NCBI GenBank assembly: GCA_015296075.1
Contig: DVDV01000363.1
Coordinates: forward strand, 1 to 45,404
Direction: 5' to 3'
DNA from: Leptolyngbyaceae cyanobacterium M33_DOE_097
Lineage (GTDB): Bacteria > Cyanobacteriota > Cyanobacteriia > Leptolyngbyales > Leptolyngbyaceae
Length of the DNA: 45,404 nucleotides
Positions within the stretch are counted from its first letter, which is position 1; each line of letters opens with the position of its first letter. Shown here piece by piece: positions 25,083 through 34,219 of this stretch. Made by a program: the position numbers and the translations under genes. The notes below the pieces were generated by a model that worked only from the letters and a program-made list of their open reading frames with translations, searched no databases and was not told the DNA's origin.

Positions 25083-27434
25083 TTAGGAATTGGATAACCG
25101 TCTGAGCTTCACTACAGGCAGAGCAATTCCAATTCCGCTTGTGAGCAGCAGGGCGATCGCGGCTGGGACGAGTGGCACCCAGCCCCCAATTTGCAACAAG
25201 CCAATCGCTAAAACCGTGAGTAGCAAAGAGGCACCCGCGATCGCAGCAACTAAGCGTAAGCCCCAGCGTCGCAACGGATAGCGGGGAAAAAGTACCCAAG
25301 TCAGGGTACCCCCAACCATTGCCCAGGCACCTATCCACACCGCATCGCCCCAGAGCGGCCAAACCCACAGCAACGGTCGTCGATCCAGAACCGCGCTGAG
25401 CAGTTGGCTGACCATGTGCGCTTGCACAAACACGCCCGGTAAAGTCGTTTGTGGTGAAGTAGACAGGGAGGTTTGCCATTGATCGGGGGCTGTTTTCGCT
25501 GTTACGCCAATGATTACGACGCGATCGCGAAAGGTTCGTTCCATCGCTAGGGGAGGAACGCGACCCGACAACACATCGCGGAGAGCTACTGTATCTGCGA
25601 TCGCCTCACCCCTGCGATAGTTCAACAAAATCTGCCCACCATTCGCATCAATGCCTTGATAGGCTCCTGTGCGGCGGCTCAAACGACGAAACACCGTGTC
25701 ACCGAGGCGAAAGTCACCTCCAGGAGTAAAGCTCGGCTCCGCCCCATTAGCGACCAGATAGCGAGTCGCCAGTTGGGTACTAAAGGCAAACGTTGCCTGA
25801 CAGTGCGACGTTGCTTCCGGATTCATAAACAGCAAGTGACGCCGTAACACACCGTCAGCATCGGGTAAGAAGTCGCTGAAACCCAGGCGATCGCCCGGAA
25901 TCTCCTCCGGAGGACGAATACCGTTGGGGTCGTGCTCGCGATCGCTCACCTTACAAATGCCTACCAGGTTTTCCATTTGGCTAAGGCGACGAATTAGACC
26001 CGTTTCTTTTGGCTCGGCGGCAAAGTCGCGGTATACATCCAGCCCAATTACACGTGGCTGATATTTTTCCAATTGTTCGAGCAAGCGTGACAGTGCGGCA
26101 TCCGACAGCGAAACCCCTTTCAAATCGTAATTTTGGCGTTGTTGCTCAATATCCTCATCGTCAATCGTGACGATCGCTAAGCGAGAGTCGGGCGCTTGAG
26201 CCGGACGCAGCCGCATCAGTTGGTCAAAGGCTTGCAACTCCACAGTTTGAAAGCCACCCAGAAGCCGAATCAAATTTACCAAAAGAGCGATCACCAAACT
26301 ACTGCCAAATGCAGTCCTCCAGGTCGTTTGAGTTAGGCGCACAGGCTCTGAAGGTGGTCCCATCAAAGATTGCCAAGTGGGAGGCAGCACTGCTGGGTTT
26401 TGCCAAATAACAGGCAGCCATGTCGCACAGGGAAAAGTGGGTTCGAGGGTTTGCAGGCGATCGCGAGCCTCTCGCACCGCTTCATACAAGGGGACGTTTT
26501 GAGCGTAACCCGTCAAAAAAAACCGCAAAAAGGCCTGGGCAACCAGGTCAGGCACAGGTTCGCGCATCACAATCATCTGCGGAAGCTGCAAATCTGTCAG
26601 TTCACGCGCCAACCCTAACCCATCACAGGAGTTAAACACCGCAAGCTGTAGACCGTGGCGAACTGCTTTTTGCAAAGCGTGCTTGAGTTCCTTTAAAGAC
26701 AGGCGATCGCTGGGGTTGAGATAAATTGAGCCTTGCTCAGCAGCAGCATCGCTATGACTATGCCCTGCAAAAAAGAGAACATCCCACGGTTGTTCCCAGA
26801 GGCGATCGCTGAGTTCTTCGCGGCGTGGCTCGACCAAAAAATGCACATCTGCGTGAGGCAAGCTCTGCAGTAACTGTCGATCGGCTTGGAGATCAATGCC
26901 TTCACTATGCCCTAAGATTGCCAGAATTCTGACGGTGCCAGAGGTCGAAGGCTGAACCAAAGGTCGGGCATAACTGGGGGCACTAAGGCCAATCTCTGCG
27001 TGGGGGTAACGCTCTAACAGATCAAGCTGATGCCAGGGCAGCCGTTGCAACAAGGGATGGTCTGTTTGCAGCAAAATGCGAATCGAATCACCGGGTGAAA
27101 GTTGCTCTAGCCATTTTTCGCGCAGAGGCCGGAACGGTTCAGAACGGCACCAATCGTTCAGCAGAGTCTGGAGCTTGTGCGCCGCAATCAGACAATCGGC
27201 CCGCGTTGACACATTTTTTACCTGACGAGTTGCCGCCGAAAGTCGCGATCGCGACCCCAGCGATCGATAGAATTTTTGCCATTGTTGGTAAGCGATAGGT
27301 AACTCTGGAAAAGGTGGTAAGTTGCCAACTTGCTCAACAGAGGGGCGGGCACCTTCATCACCAATTTGCAGCAGCACTGAAAACCCTTGCTCAAAGCTAC
27401 CTTCACTAATTCTTAGAATCGCTAGCTTAGCCAT
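25083..27434 (-). CDS. CHAT-CHASE2 membrane protein
   Basis: A 783-residue fusion. The N-terminal part (to about residue 345) is a caspase-like CHAT domain with the catalytic pair visible: His225/His227 in DVLFFAGHSHSD and Cys270 in LAVFNSCDGLGLA. After one membrane segment (about 372-392) comes an extracytoplasmic CHASE2 sensor (FDQLMRLRPAQAPDSRLAIVTI, VIGLDVYRDF, GILLNYR-like strands and VVIIGVTAKTAPD). Three closing helices follow near the C-terminus. CHASE2 normally feeds kinases or cyclases; here the output module is a protease-like domain. The ATG at 27434 follows a TTG at 27437. A signal-gated protease is the simplest reading. Confidence 0.9.
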   Translation of the reverse strand: MAKLAILRISEGSFEQGFSVLLQIGDEGARPSVEQVGNLPPFPELPIAYQQWQKFYRSLGSRSRLSAATRQVKNVSTRADCLIAAHKLQTLLNDWCRSEPFRPLREKWLEQLSPGDSIRILLQTDHPLLQRLPWHQLDLLERYPHAEIGLSAPSYARPLVQPSTSGTVRILAILGHSEGIDLQADRQLLQSLPHADVHFLVEPRREELSDRLWEQPWDVLFFAGHSHSDAAAEQGSIYLNPSDRLSLKELKHALQKAVRHGLQLAVFNSCDGLGLARELTDLQLPQMIVMREPVPDLVAQAFLRFFLTGYAQNVPLYEAVREARDRLQTLEPTFPCATWLPVIWQNPAVLPPTWQSLMGPPSEPVRLTQTTWRTAFGSSLVIALLVNLIRLLGGFQTVELQAFDQLMRLRPAQAPDSRLAIVTIDDEDIEQQRQNYDLKGVSLSDAALSRLLEQLEKYQPRVIGLDVYRDFAAEPKETGLIRRLSQMENLVGICKVSDREHDPNGIRPPEEIPGDRLGFSDFLPDADGVLRRHLLFMNPEATSHCQATFAFSTQLATRYLVANGAEPSFTPGGDFRLGDTVFRRLSRRTGAYQGIDANGGQILLNYRRGEAIADTVALRDVLSGRVPPLAMERTFRDRVVIIGVTAKTAPDQWQTSLSTSPQTTLPGVFVQAHMVSQLLSAVLDRRPLLWVWPLWGDAVWIGAWAMVGGTLTWVLFPRYPLRRWGLRLVAAIAGASLLLTVLAIGLLQIGGWVPLVPAAIALLLTSGIGIALPVVKLRRLSNS

Positions 27435-27514
27435 CAATCTTAGAAAAGCCGTGTTTCAAAAATATTTTTGAGCTTCTAAAAAATTTCAAGAAATAATCTG
27501 TAAAAGATACTTCA

Positions 27515-28468
27515 TCAAATCACAAACCATTCTTCGTAGTGATCACCCACAATCGTGATTCTGACTGCAAATGTTTCCCCTGGTTCTCCCTGAAATACGA
27601 GTTGAAGATAATCATCGTTTGCCTGGGCTTGTGCTTCTAGTAAGGGTGTCTCGGCTGACTCCATCACAGCAAGAGACAAACCCGGTTCTAAATAGGACGA
27701 TCGCCCAAGCGGGTAAACTTGCAACAAAATTTCGACGGTGAGTTGATCGCGTTGAGTCAATTTGACAACCAGGGCGATCGGGTCGTGTTGCTCAAAGGTA
27801 ATATATTTTGCTTGCTCACTTGAGACGGCAGGTTTAGCGACATCGGCTTCAACCGTTGCTGCCCCCCGAAATGCAAACGAGAGTTGTTGGGGATTCAATA
27901 ATGATTCAACCGCTTGCCAACCGACTGTGATCTGGCCTGTGAGCCACTCGCTGAGACGCGTTGTTGGCGTAGTTTTGCTAGCGTGTTGCAACTGGTGCAA
28001 ATGGTCAAAAATTCGTTCGGGGGGGTGCCATGCGTTTAAGGCAATTACTTCTTGGTTAACCTGGGGCAAAAATCCAAAAATGGTGGCAGTGGCGATCGCG
28101 TCATCCACATGCACAGCCAAATATCCAATGCGATCGCCCCAGGCTTCCGGCGGTATCTGGCAGCTCTGGGTCGCTAGACTGACCCGACAACACTCCAGCT
28201 TACCCAGATGCAAAATTTCCAAATCCGCCACATCCGCACACGTCCGCACAATCGGATTCCAACTATCACTGGCAGGCAAATTTGTTGGCACCCCCAACAT
28301 TTGCAAATAATCATTCACCGCCCAAACCGCTAGCGTGTTGCGTTGCACTTGGGCAGCTTTGGTTGGGTTAGGCTGCTGCTGGGCAAACTGTCGCGCTATT
28401 TCAAACGCCGCTTGCGAAATCGGAAAATCGAATCGGGAATTGCCATTTGCCGGAGTGTACTGGGTCAT
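27515..28468 (-). CDS. DUF1822 family protein
   Basis: A 317-residue soluble protein with family hallmarks: FDFPISQAAFEIARQFA, KAAQVQRNTLAVWAVNDYLQ, LECCRVSL, VPPEAW-like IPPEAWGDRIGYLAV, then ATIFGFLPQV and the late SYLEPGLSLAVM. No enzyme motif is apparent. The family is known to me mainly from cyanobacteria, next to CHAT-CHASE2, DUF928 and sigma-like genes, exactly as here. It follows the sigma-like gene by 17 bases and precedes CHAT-CHASE2 by about 80 bases, so it is co-transcribed. Confidence 0.85.
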   Translation of the reverse strand: MTQYTPANGNSRFDFPISQAAFEIARQFAQQQPNPTKAAQVQRNTLAVWAVNDYLQMLGVPTNLPASDSWNPIVRTCADVADLEILHLGKLECCRVSLATQSCQIPPEAWGDRIGYLAVHVDDAIATATIFGFLPQVNQEVIALNAWHPPERIFDHLHQLQHASKTTPTTRLSEWLTGQITVGWQAVESLLNPQQLSFAFRGAATVEADVAKPAVSSEQAKYITFEQHDPIALVVKLTQRDQLTVEILLQVYPLGRSSYLEPGLSLAVMESAETPLLEAQAQANDDYLQLVFQGEPGETFAVRITIVGDHYEEWFVI

Positions 28469-28485
28469 AAGTTCAGCCTCAGATA

Positions 28486-29127
28486 TTAGACATATCCCTC
28501 TGATTCGCCAAATTTACGCAGGCGGGGCAAACATTTTCGTTGGTAGAAACTGCTCAAGGTTGGAATGGGTAAGCCAAACTCCGTTGAGAGGTCTTTCCAA
28601 CTGGTTTCGGGTGGTAACCGACGCAAGATCAAAACCTGGCAACTCACATCAGGTCGCCCCTCAATATGGGTCTGGCAAAGCTCACCTGTTGCATCCGCCT
28701 GTGCCCACGCCCACACGCGCTCTAAAATCGGCGGCACATCTGGCTCAGCCGCAACCTGATCTAACGGATCAAAGGTATCCGACACTTCCCCCGATCTCCC
28801 CGGCCTTGGACTCACATAGCGCTGTTGCTGCTGTTGGGCGTAAATGTGAAAGTCTTGCAACCGCCGCTTGAGGTAATAGTTGAGCCAGGTAACAACACTG
28901 CTACGGTCAGGGTTATAGCGTTCGCCAGTCCCGCGATCGCAAATGTTTTGGCAAAAGTAAACCCAGGTTTGTTGCAGCGCATCTGCATAGTAGGGCGATG
29001 GCTCTCGCCACAGGTTTGGGCTAACCAAACGAATCACCTGCGTCAGATAACGTTGGCGCAGTGGGCTACCTACAGGGTGTTGACACGCCTGGATGACTAA
29101 TCGCCGTAGCTCTTGCAGGTCTGTCAT
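28486..29127 (-). CDS. Sigma-70-like factor heading the CHAT-CHASE2 operon
   Basis: A 213-residue protein resembling a reduced sigma factor. A region-2-like helix bundle (YADALQQTWVYFCQNI, SSVVTWLNYYLKRRLQDF) and a C-terminal helix-turn-helix like region 4 (ETSWKDLSTEFGLPIPTLSSFYQRKCLPRLRKF) are visible. Region 1 and a canonical region 3 are absent. A Q-rich linker (YAQQQQQRY) lies between. It may direct its own operon, or act as a specialised DNA-binding regulator. First gene of the four-gene unit; the start is the ATG at 29127. Confidence 0.75.
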   Translation of the reverse strand: MTDLQELRRLVIQACQHPVGSPLRQRYLTQVIRLVSPNLWREPSPYYADALQQTWVYFCQNICDRGTGERYNPDRSSVVTWLNYYLKRRLQDFHIYAQQQQQRYVSPRPGRSGEVSDTFDPLDQVAAEPDVPPILERVWAWAQADATGELCQTHIEGRPDVSCQVLILRRLPPETSWKDLSTEFGLPIPTLSSFYQRKCLPRLRKFGESEGYV

Positions 29128-29201
29128 AGATGCAGCTTATCAGACCGACCCGATTCGGCTCACAGCTTAATGTTTTGTAGCATTTGGAGGAGAGGAAAAA
29201 A

Positions 29202-29948
29202 CTAGATGAAGACGAGGGGTTTATCTTTTAGCGGTGCGAAAGCTTCGGAGTCAAAACGGTAAAGGGTTGCAGGTCGTCCGGCGCCACGGGTTACTTTGAG
29301 ACCAGTATCTGCCAAAAAACCAAGCTTTAACAGGCGTGATCGAAAGTTGGAATAATCTGAAAAGTTGTCGCCCAGCACCGTGGCATAAAACTGATAGAGG
29401 TCATTTAGCGTAAACAGCTCTGGCAAAACATCAAAGGCAACGGGGCTGTACTCTAATTTATTACGCAGGCGGCGGTGTCCATATTCCAAAATTTGGTTGT
29501 GATCAAAGGCAAGTTGGGGCACCTGACTGACGGGATACCAGGCAATGCCACTGACGCGATCGGCAATCAACTCGGCTTCGGCGTAACGCACCAGGGCAAA
29601 ATAGCTAACCGATAGATAACGCACTCCATAGCTGTCTACGTTTTCGCGAGGGTCACGGTTTGGCCCACCAAACGTATAGAGCTGCTCTAAATAAAGGTTT
29701 CGGACTCGAATTTTTTCGGCCAAAATCCGATAGGCAGCCGCTTCGAGAGATTCACCCTGGCGCACGAGCGTACCTGGAAAGCTCCAAGAACCAAGAAAGG
29801 GTTCTTCTTGCCGCATTACGAGCAAAACTAAAAGGCGATTTTGAGCCGTATCGACGGAGAAAATCACATTATCGACCCCAACCTTGAAGTTCTCTAAAGG
29901 ATCGGTGTTTGCTGAACGGGTAGATTTTCTCTGCGATCGTCCTGCCAT
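29202..29948 (-). CDS. nrtR: NrtR-type Nudix-domain regulator of NAD metabolism
   Basis: A 248-residue repressor-type protein. The N-terminal Nudix-like domain (VGVDNVIFSVDT, LLVLLVMRQEEPFLGSWSFPG) has a degenerate Nudix box: GESLEAAAYRILAEKI lacks the catalytic REXXEE glutamates. It is therefore likely to sense ADP-ribose or a related ligand rather than hydrolyse it. The C-terminal winged helix follows (FTLNDLYQFYATVLG, NFRSRLLKLGFLADTG, GRPATLYRF). NrtR proteins are known to repress NAD biosynthesis genes. Its start lies inside the 3-prime end of nadD (overlap 55 bases), so the two are coupled. Confidence 0.85.
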   Translation of the reverse strand: MAGRSQRKSTRSANTDPLENFKVGVDNVIFSVDTAQNRLLVLLVMRQEEPFLGSWSFPGTLVRQGESLEAAAYRILAEKIRVRNLYLEQLYTFGGPNRDPRENVDSYGVRYLSVSYFALVRYAEAELIADRVSGIAWYPVSQVPQLAFDHNQILEYGHRRLRNKLEYSPVAFDVLPELFTLNDLYQFYATVLGDNFSDYSNFRSRLLKLGFLADTGLKVTRGAGRPATLYRFDSEAFAPLKDKPLVFI

Positions 29949-30508
29949 GCGTAGAGGTGTTCTCGATGAATGTAATCGGCAACAGGTGGAGTAAGAGCGT
30001 CGAGGTTATGGTGGTTGCGGTAGTCCGTCGAAGATATTTCGGGCGCAATCAGGTCAGCGATCGCCACTCGTGTTCCTCTCTGTTCTACTTCTGCCAAAGC
30101 GGCCTCGCTCAAATGGTATCCCGGACGGGGCACAACGAGCAGGTCAACCTGTCGGAGTAGATCATCGATTCGATACCACTTTGCCAGTTGAGGCAGTAGA
30201 TCTGCACCAATGACCAGCGTGAATCGTGCGTCATGCCAAATTGTTTTGGCCGCTTCCAGCGTATGTAAAGCGCGAGGATGACTGAGTTGAGGATAAATCC
30301 GCAGGTTCGAGCGCGGCGGACGAATCGCATCTATCAGCAGTTGTAGCATCGCGATGCGGTGTTGGAGCGGTGTTTGGTGAGACTTAAATGGATTGTCAGA
30401 TGCCCACACGGCAGCGACATCAAAGTGGTCAGCCAACCAGGCCAAAATTGCCTGGTGCCCCGCAGTAGGAGGATCTGCACTCGTTCCAAAAAGAGCAACC
30501 GTAAGCAT
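29894..30508 (-). CDS. nadD: Nicotinate-nucleotide adenylyltransferase
   Basis: Makes deamido-NAD from nicotinate mononucleotide and ATP. The nucleotidyltransferase signature reads LFGTSADPPTAGHQAIL; the first His of HxGH is Thr, as in some family members. Further motifs are DNPFKSHQTPLQHRIAML, FTLVIGADLLPQLAKWY, LLVVPRPGY and the ISSTDYR triphosphate-binding motif. About 204 residues. The ATG at 30508 is preferred to the TTG at 30514. The C-terminus overlaps nrtR by 55 bases, giving tight coupling of enzyme and regulator. Confidence 0.9.
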   Translation of the reverse strand: MLTVALFGTSADPPTAGHQAILAWLADHFDVAAVWASDNPFKSHQTPLQHRIAMLQLLIDAIRPPRSNLRIYPQLSHPRALHTLEAAKTIWHDARFTLVIGADLLPQLAKWYRIDDLLRQVDLLVVPRPGYHLSEAALAEVEQRGTRVAIADLIAPEISSTDYRNHHNLDALTPPVADYIHREHLYAWQDDRRENLPVQQTPIL

Positions 30509-30644
30509 AGACAATGGCTAGAAAGAACAAAGGGAACTCGAATCTGTTGAGTAGAGAATGCGCCGCGCAGGTAAGCAAAAGCAGCGAGAACGAACAAACA
30601 GTTTTACCTATAGTAATGACTCTCGACGCGGCATCACCTCAGCG

Positions 30645-32021
30645 TTAAGCATGGTGGGTCTGTTTTGTTAATGTTTGCAGAGAATCTGAGATTTCAACCA
30701 GCACGGCATCTGGTTGTTGAATCTGACGCACCTCAGCCGGAAGACTGGCAACTGACTGCTGCGTGCGGTGGGCAATCGTTTCGAGCGGTTCTAATGGCGT
30801 CAGCCGTTGCCCCTCACGCATCACACATTGAAGCAGGGGTTCGCCGTGTGGAACAGGGTCATCGGCCAAGCTCAGGAGATCGCGCACAAACTGTCCATTC
30901 TCAACCTGACGCACAATCTGTTTGCGCCCTGGATAGGTGACTTTGCCCGGTGCCTCTTTCATCACAGGGATGCCATCAATCTCAACCAACTTGTAAACGC
31001 CGTTAACAGGTGCCCCTGTAACCACTTGCGTACCTAGGCCATACCCGTCAATGCAGGCACCCTGAGCCTTTAACTCTGCAATGCGAAATTCGTCTAAGTC
31101 ACCACTGGCAAAGATAGCGACCTCCGGTAAGAGTGCGCGAACTTTTTGCGATAGATCGGCTAAATCGCCTGAGTCAAGCCGCACTCCGGCTAGCTCTAGC
31201 TCACCGGCCTGCATCTTGGTTGCCAGGGCTTGAGCCGCGGCGATCGTGTCATAGGTGTCAATTAGCAAGGGTGCACCGGGAAAATAGCGATGAAAGGCTG
31301 TAAATGCTTGCATTTCGCTGCCTTCTAAAGCTGACAGCGCCATCACAAGCGCGTGAGCCATCGTACCCGCTGGTTTGTGGCCTAGTTGAAGTGCCGCTAA
31401 TACGTTTGAAGTGGCGTTGAATCCAGCCGCGAGCGTAGCTCTAGCCGCCCAGATTGCCGCCTGCGGCCCGAAGGCGCGGCGAGTACCAAACTCGAGTAAT
31501 GTGGCTTGACTGCCTGCCACATCTCGAATCCGCGCTGCTCGTGTTGCCAGCAATGTCTGATAGTTCACGATGTTGAGCAAGCAGGTTTCGACAATTTGCG
31601 CTTGCCAGAGCGGAGCCTCAATTCTGAGCAGAGGCTCGTTGGCAAAGACAACCGTACCTTCGGGCACAGCCCAGACATCGCCGGTGAACCGAGCATGGGT
31701 CAATAGTTGCCAAAATTCATCGGTAGCTCCAGCAAAAATGTTGGTCGCCTGCAAAGCCGCAACCTGCTCAGCCGTAAAACAAAGCCGCTCCAGGTAAGCT
31801 AAAGCCTGCTCTAAACCCATTGCAACCAAGTAACCAAACTGATTGGGTAAGCGACGAACAAACAACTCAAAACTGGCTCGGCGATCGCCCACGCCTTCCC
31901 CCACATAACAGGCCGTCATCGTGAGCTGATACAAATCAGTCAAGAGACTGTATTGCTCCGGGTAAAGCGCCAGAAGAGACGGATCGAAACCAGCCGCCAG
32001 AGAATGGGATTGCTCGTCCAT
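30645..32021 (-). CDS. pncB: Nicotinate phosphoribosyltransferase
   Basis: First step of NAD salvage: nicotinate plus PRPP gives nicotinate mononucleotide. The 458-residue sequence matches the family throughout: YSLLTDLYQLTMTACYVGEG, SFELFVRRLPNQFGYLVAMG, LLEFGTRRAFGPQAAIWAAR, GTMAHALVMALS, LLIDTYDT, GVRLDSGDLADLSQKVR, FASGDLDEFRIAEL, DGYGLGTQVVTG and KVTYPGRKQI. It heads the pncB-nadD-nrtR operon. A TATAAT-like box (32055-32060 on the minus strand) lies 34 bases before the ATG. Confidence 0.93.
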   Translation of the reverse strand: MDEQSHSLAAGFDPSLLALYPEQYSLLTDLYQLTMTACYVGEGVGDRRASFELFVRRLPNQFGYLVAMGLEQALAYLERLCFTAEQVAALQATNIFAGATDEFWQLLTHARFTGDVWAVPEGTVVFANEPLLRIEAPLWQAQIVETCLLNIVNYQTLLATRAARIRDVAGSQATLLEFGTRRAFGPQAAIWAARATLAAGFNATSNVLAALQLGHKPAGTMAHALVMALSALEGSEMQAFTAFHRYFPGAPLLIDTYDTIAAAQALATKMQAGELELAGVRLDSGDLADLSQKVRALLPEVAIFASGDLDEFRIAELKAQGACIDGYGLGTQVVTGAPVNGVYKLVEIDGIPVMKEAPGKVTYPGRKQIVRQVENGQFVRDLLSLADDPVPHGEPLLQCVMREGQRLTPLEPLETIAHRTQQSVASLPAEVRQIQQPDAVLVEISDSLQTLTKQTHHA

Positions 32022-32290
32022 AAGTTTAATGAGTGGCAGAACATCAGCTATCCGATTATAGTAACTTTAACCAAAAATAGCGACAGTGATCGGGTTTGCT
32101 GGCTAAGAGAGATTTAAATCAGCGCGATCGCGCTCCTGAGACAGCGACTTATCTGCAATATCCTGGTAAACCAAGCAATCGTCTCAAAACCAGAACAAGC
32201 GCATTAATTTTGGTAAAATCAACCAGAAAGCACTGTCAAGCGCATCCTCTCAAGCCAAAGACTCATTCAGCCTGCTAAATCAACAGAGAG

Positions 32291-34210
32291 CTAACTGACC
32301 GTAATGCCCCGCCGCTCTTGCTGTTCGCGAATGCGATCGAGATTCCCAATCGGGATCGCTGAAATCAGCTTGCGGGTGTAGTCTTGCGTGGGTGCCTGGT
32401 AAAGCGACTCGGCCGGTGCAACTTCCTCAACTTGTCCCTTATTCATCACAATGATGCGATCGCTCATAAACTTGACCACACTCAAGTCATGAGAAATGAA
32501 GATATAGGTCAGGTTAAACTCATTCTGTAGTTCTTTTAGCAAATTCAACACCTGCGCCTGCACCGAAACATCCAGCGCAGATACCGACTCATCGCAAATG
32601 ATGAATTGCGGGTTGAGCGCCAACGCCCGCGCAATACAAATCCTTTGCCGCTGACCGCCCGAAAACTGGTGGGGGTAGCGATTTATCGCACTGGCATCCA
32701 GACCTACCCGTTCGAGCAGGTAAATCGCTCGCTGCCGCTGTTCGTTACGGTTGGCTGGCTTATCGTGGATCTGCATCGGCTCCATCACAGCCGCACCCAC
32801 TTTCATGCGGCTATCGAGCGCACTGTAAGGGTTTTGAAAAATAATTTGCATCTCACGCCGTAGTCGGCGGAGTTGTCCGGGTGAAAGATGGGTCACATCT
32901 TGCCCGTTAAACCAAACATGACCACTCGTTGGCGGAATCAATTGCAGAATGGCGCGGGCCAAGGTTGACTTGCCACATCCCGACTCGCCCACCAGTCCCA
33001 ACGTCTCACCGGGATAAACCTCAAAGCTGACGCCATTGACCGCCATCACATAACGGCTGACCTGACCAAACGTATTTTTGACTGGAAATGCGACCCGCAG
33101 GTCTTCGACCTTGAGCAACGGCTGCTTTTGGTGCAGTGTAGTCAGACGCTGCTCCATGTCGCTTGCACTCACCTCTTGCGCCATCGTCAAGGCTTCGTCA
33201 ACACCGATTTGCCGCTCTTGAATTTGAGAGGTGCCATCGGCTAATTGGTTGACTTCCATGAAATCTGAGACAGTTGGCAGGCGACGCAAACGGCGATCGA
33301 GGCGTGGACGGCAGGTTAATAGACCTTTGGTGTAAGGATGCTGAGGATCTGAAAAAATCTGCCAGACAGAACCGGACTCAACAATATCGCCCTGGTACAT
33401 CACCGCCACCTGATCCGCAATTTCAGCGATGATACCCAGGTCATGCGTGATGAACATGATCGACATGCCGCGCTGATCGCGCAGATCCCGCAACAGATCC
33501 AAAATGGTCGCCTGCACTGTCACATCTAAAGCGGTTGTGGGTTCGTCCGCAATCAGCAATACGGGATCGCAGGAAATCGCCATTGCAATCATCACCCGTT
33601 GCATCTGACCGCCCGACAATTGGTGCGGGTAGCGCTTTAGAAACTGATATTTTTGTCGATTAATTTCGCGGTCTAGCTCGCGATCGCCCGGTATCGCTGC
33701 ATTGGGGTTCGCATATTGCAACTCGGTGACATAGCGCCGCTTCATTTCCTCATCGTTGGGCAAGACGCGCACTTCTTGCAACAGGGCGATCGCCTCTCGT
33801 TCAGCATCCGCTTTGTTCAGTCGCTTGTGGAGCTGAATTGCTTCTGTAATTTGAAACCCAATCGTATAGACCGGGTTTAAGGAACTCATTGGTTCCTGAA
33901 AGATCATCGAAATTTCGCCCCCGCGAAAGCTTTCGAGCCGCTTAGGAGGTAGCGTCAACAGATCAATCGGTTCCGGCTGGTCAGCTCGCCCCCGAAACAA
34001 AACTTTGCCTCTGGTGATGCGCCCCGGTGGGGGAACTAACCCCATCACTGCCAGCGAAGTCACCGACTTCCCAGACCCCGATTCACCGACAATTCCCAAC
34101 GTTTGCCCCGGCAAAATCTCAAAAGAGATTCCCTTAACCGCACGGGTCAACGCAAAATCGGTTTTGAACTCAACTTCTAAATCCTGGACTTGAAGAACTG
34201 GTTCGGTCAT
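32291..34210 (-). CDS. Duplicated ABC transporter ATPase for oligo/dipeptides (DppD-DppF fusion type)
   Basis: About 640 residues with two complete ABC cassettes. Cassette 1 has Walker A GESGSGKSVTS, signature LSGGQMQRVMIAMAI and Walker B LLIADEPTTALDVTVQA. Cassette 2 has GESGCGKSTLARAI, FSGGQRQRICIARAL and FIICDESVSALDVSVQA. Both end in the oligopeptide-type C-terminus (PYTKGLLTCRPRL; DYTRKLISAIP). Such fused subunits (like GsiA or YejF) energise uptake of peptides or related compounds. No permease or binding-protein gene is adjacent; in cyanobacteria these are commonly scattered. Start: the ATG three codons after the TTG. Confidence 0.9.
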   Translation of the reverse strand: MTEPVLQVQDLEVEFKTDFALTRAVKGISFEILPGQTLGIVGESGSGKSVTSLAVMGLVPPPGRITRGKVLFRGRADQPEPIDLLTLPPKRLESFRGGEISMIFQEPMSSLNPVYTIGFQITEAIQLHKRLNKADAEREAIALLQEVRVLPNDEEMKRRYVTELQYANPNAAIPGDRELDREINRQKYQFLKRYPHQLSGGQMQRVMIAMAISCDPVLLIADEPTTALDVTVQATILDLLRDLRDQRGMSIMFITHDLGIIAEIADQVAVMYQGDIVESGSVWQIFSDPQHPYTKGLLTCRPRLDRRLRRLPTVSDFMEVNQLADGTSQIQERQIGVDEALTMAQEVSASDMEQRLTTLHQKQPLLKVEDLRVAFPVKNTFGQVSRYVMAVNGVSFEVYPGETLGLVGESGCGKSTLARAILQLIPPTSGHVWFNGQDVTHLSPGQLRRLRREMQIIFQNPYSALDSRMKVGAAVMEPMQIHDKPANRNEQRQRAIYLLERVGLDASAINRYPHQFSGGQRQRICIARALALNPQFIICDESVSALDVSVQAQVLNLLKELQNEFNLTYIFISHDLSVVKFMSDRIIVMNKGQVEEVAPAESLYQAPTQDYTRKLISAIPIGNLDRIREQQERRGITVS

Positions 34211-34219
34211 GGAAGTCAA

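Noticed and set aside
27762-28871. Two long plus-strand ORFs (182 and 178 codons)
   Set aside because: Shadows of DUF1822 and the sigma-like gene; translated peptides are rich in Cys/Ser/Trp, as typical for antisense frames.
30645-32290. Plus-strand small ORF (32096-32278) as a gene between pncB and the ABC ATPase
   Set aside because: Low-complexity basic peptide, no start signal, lies in the spacer holding the pncB promoter.
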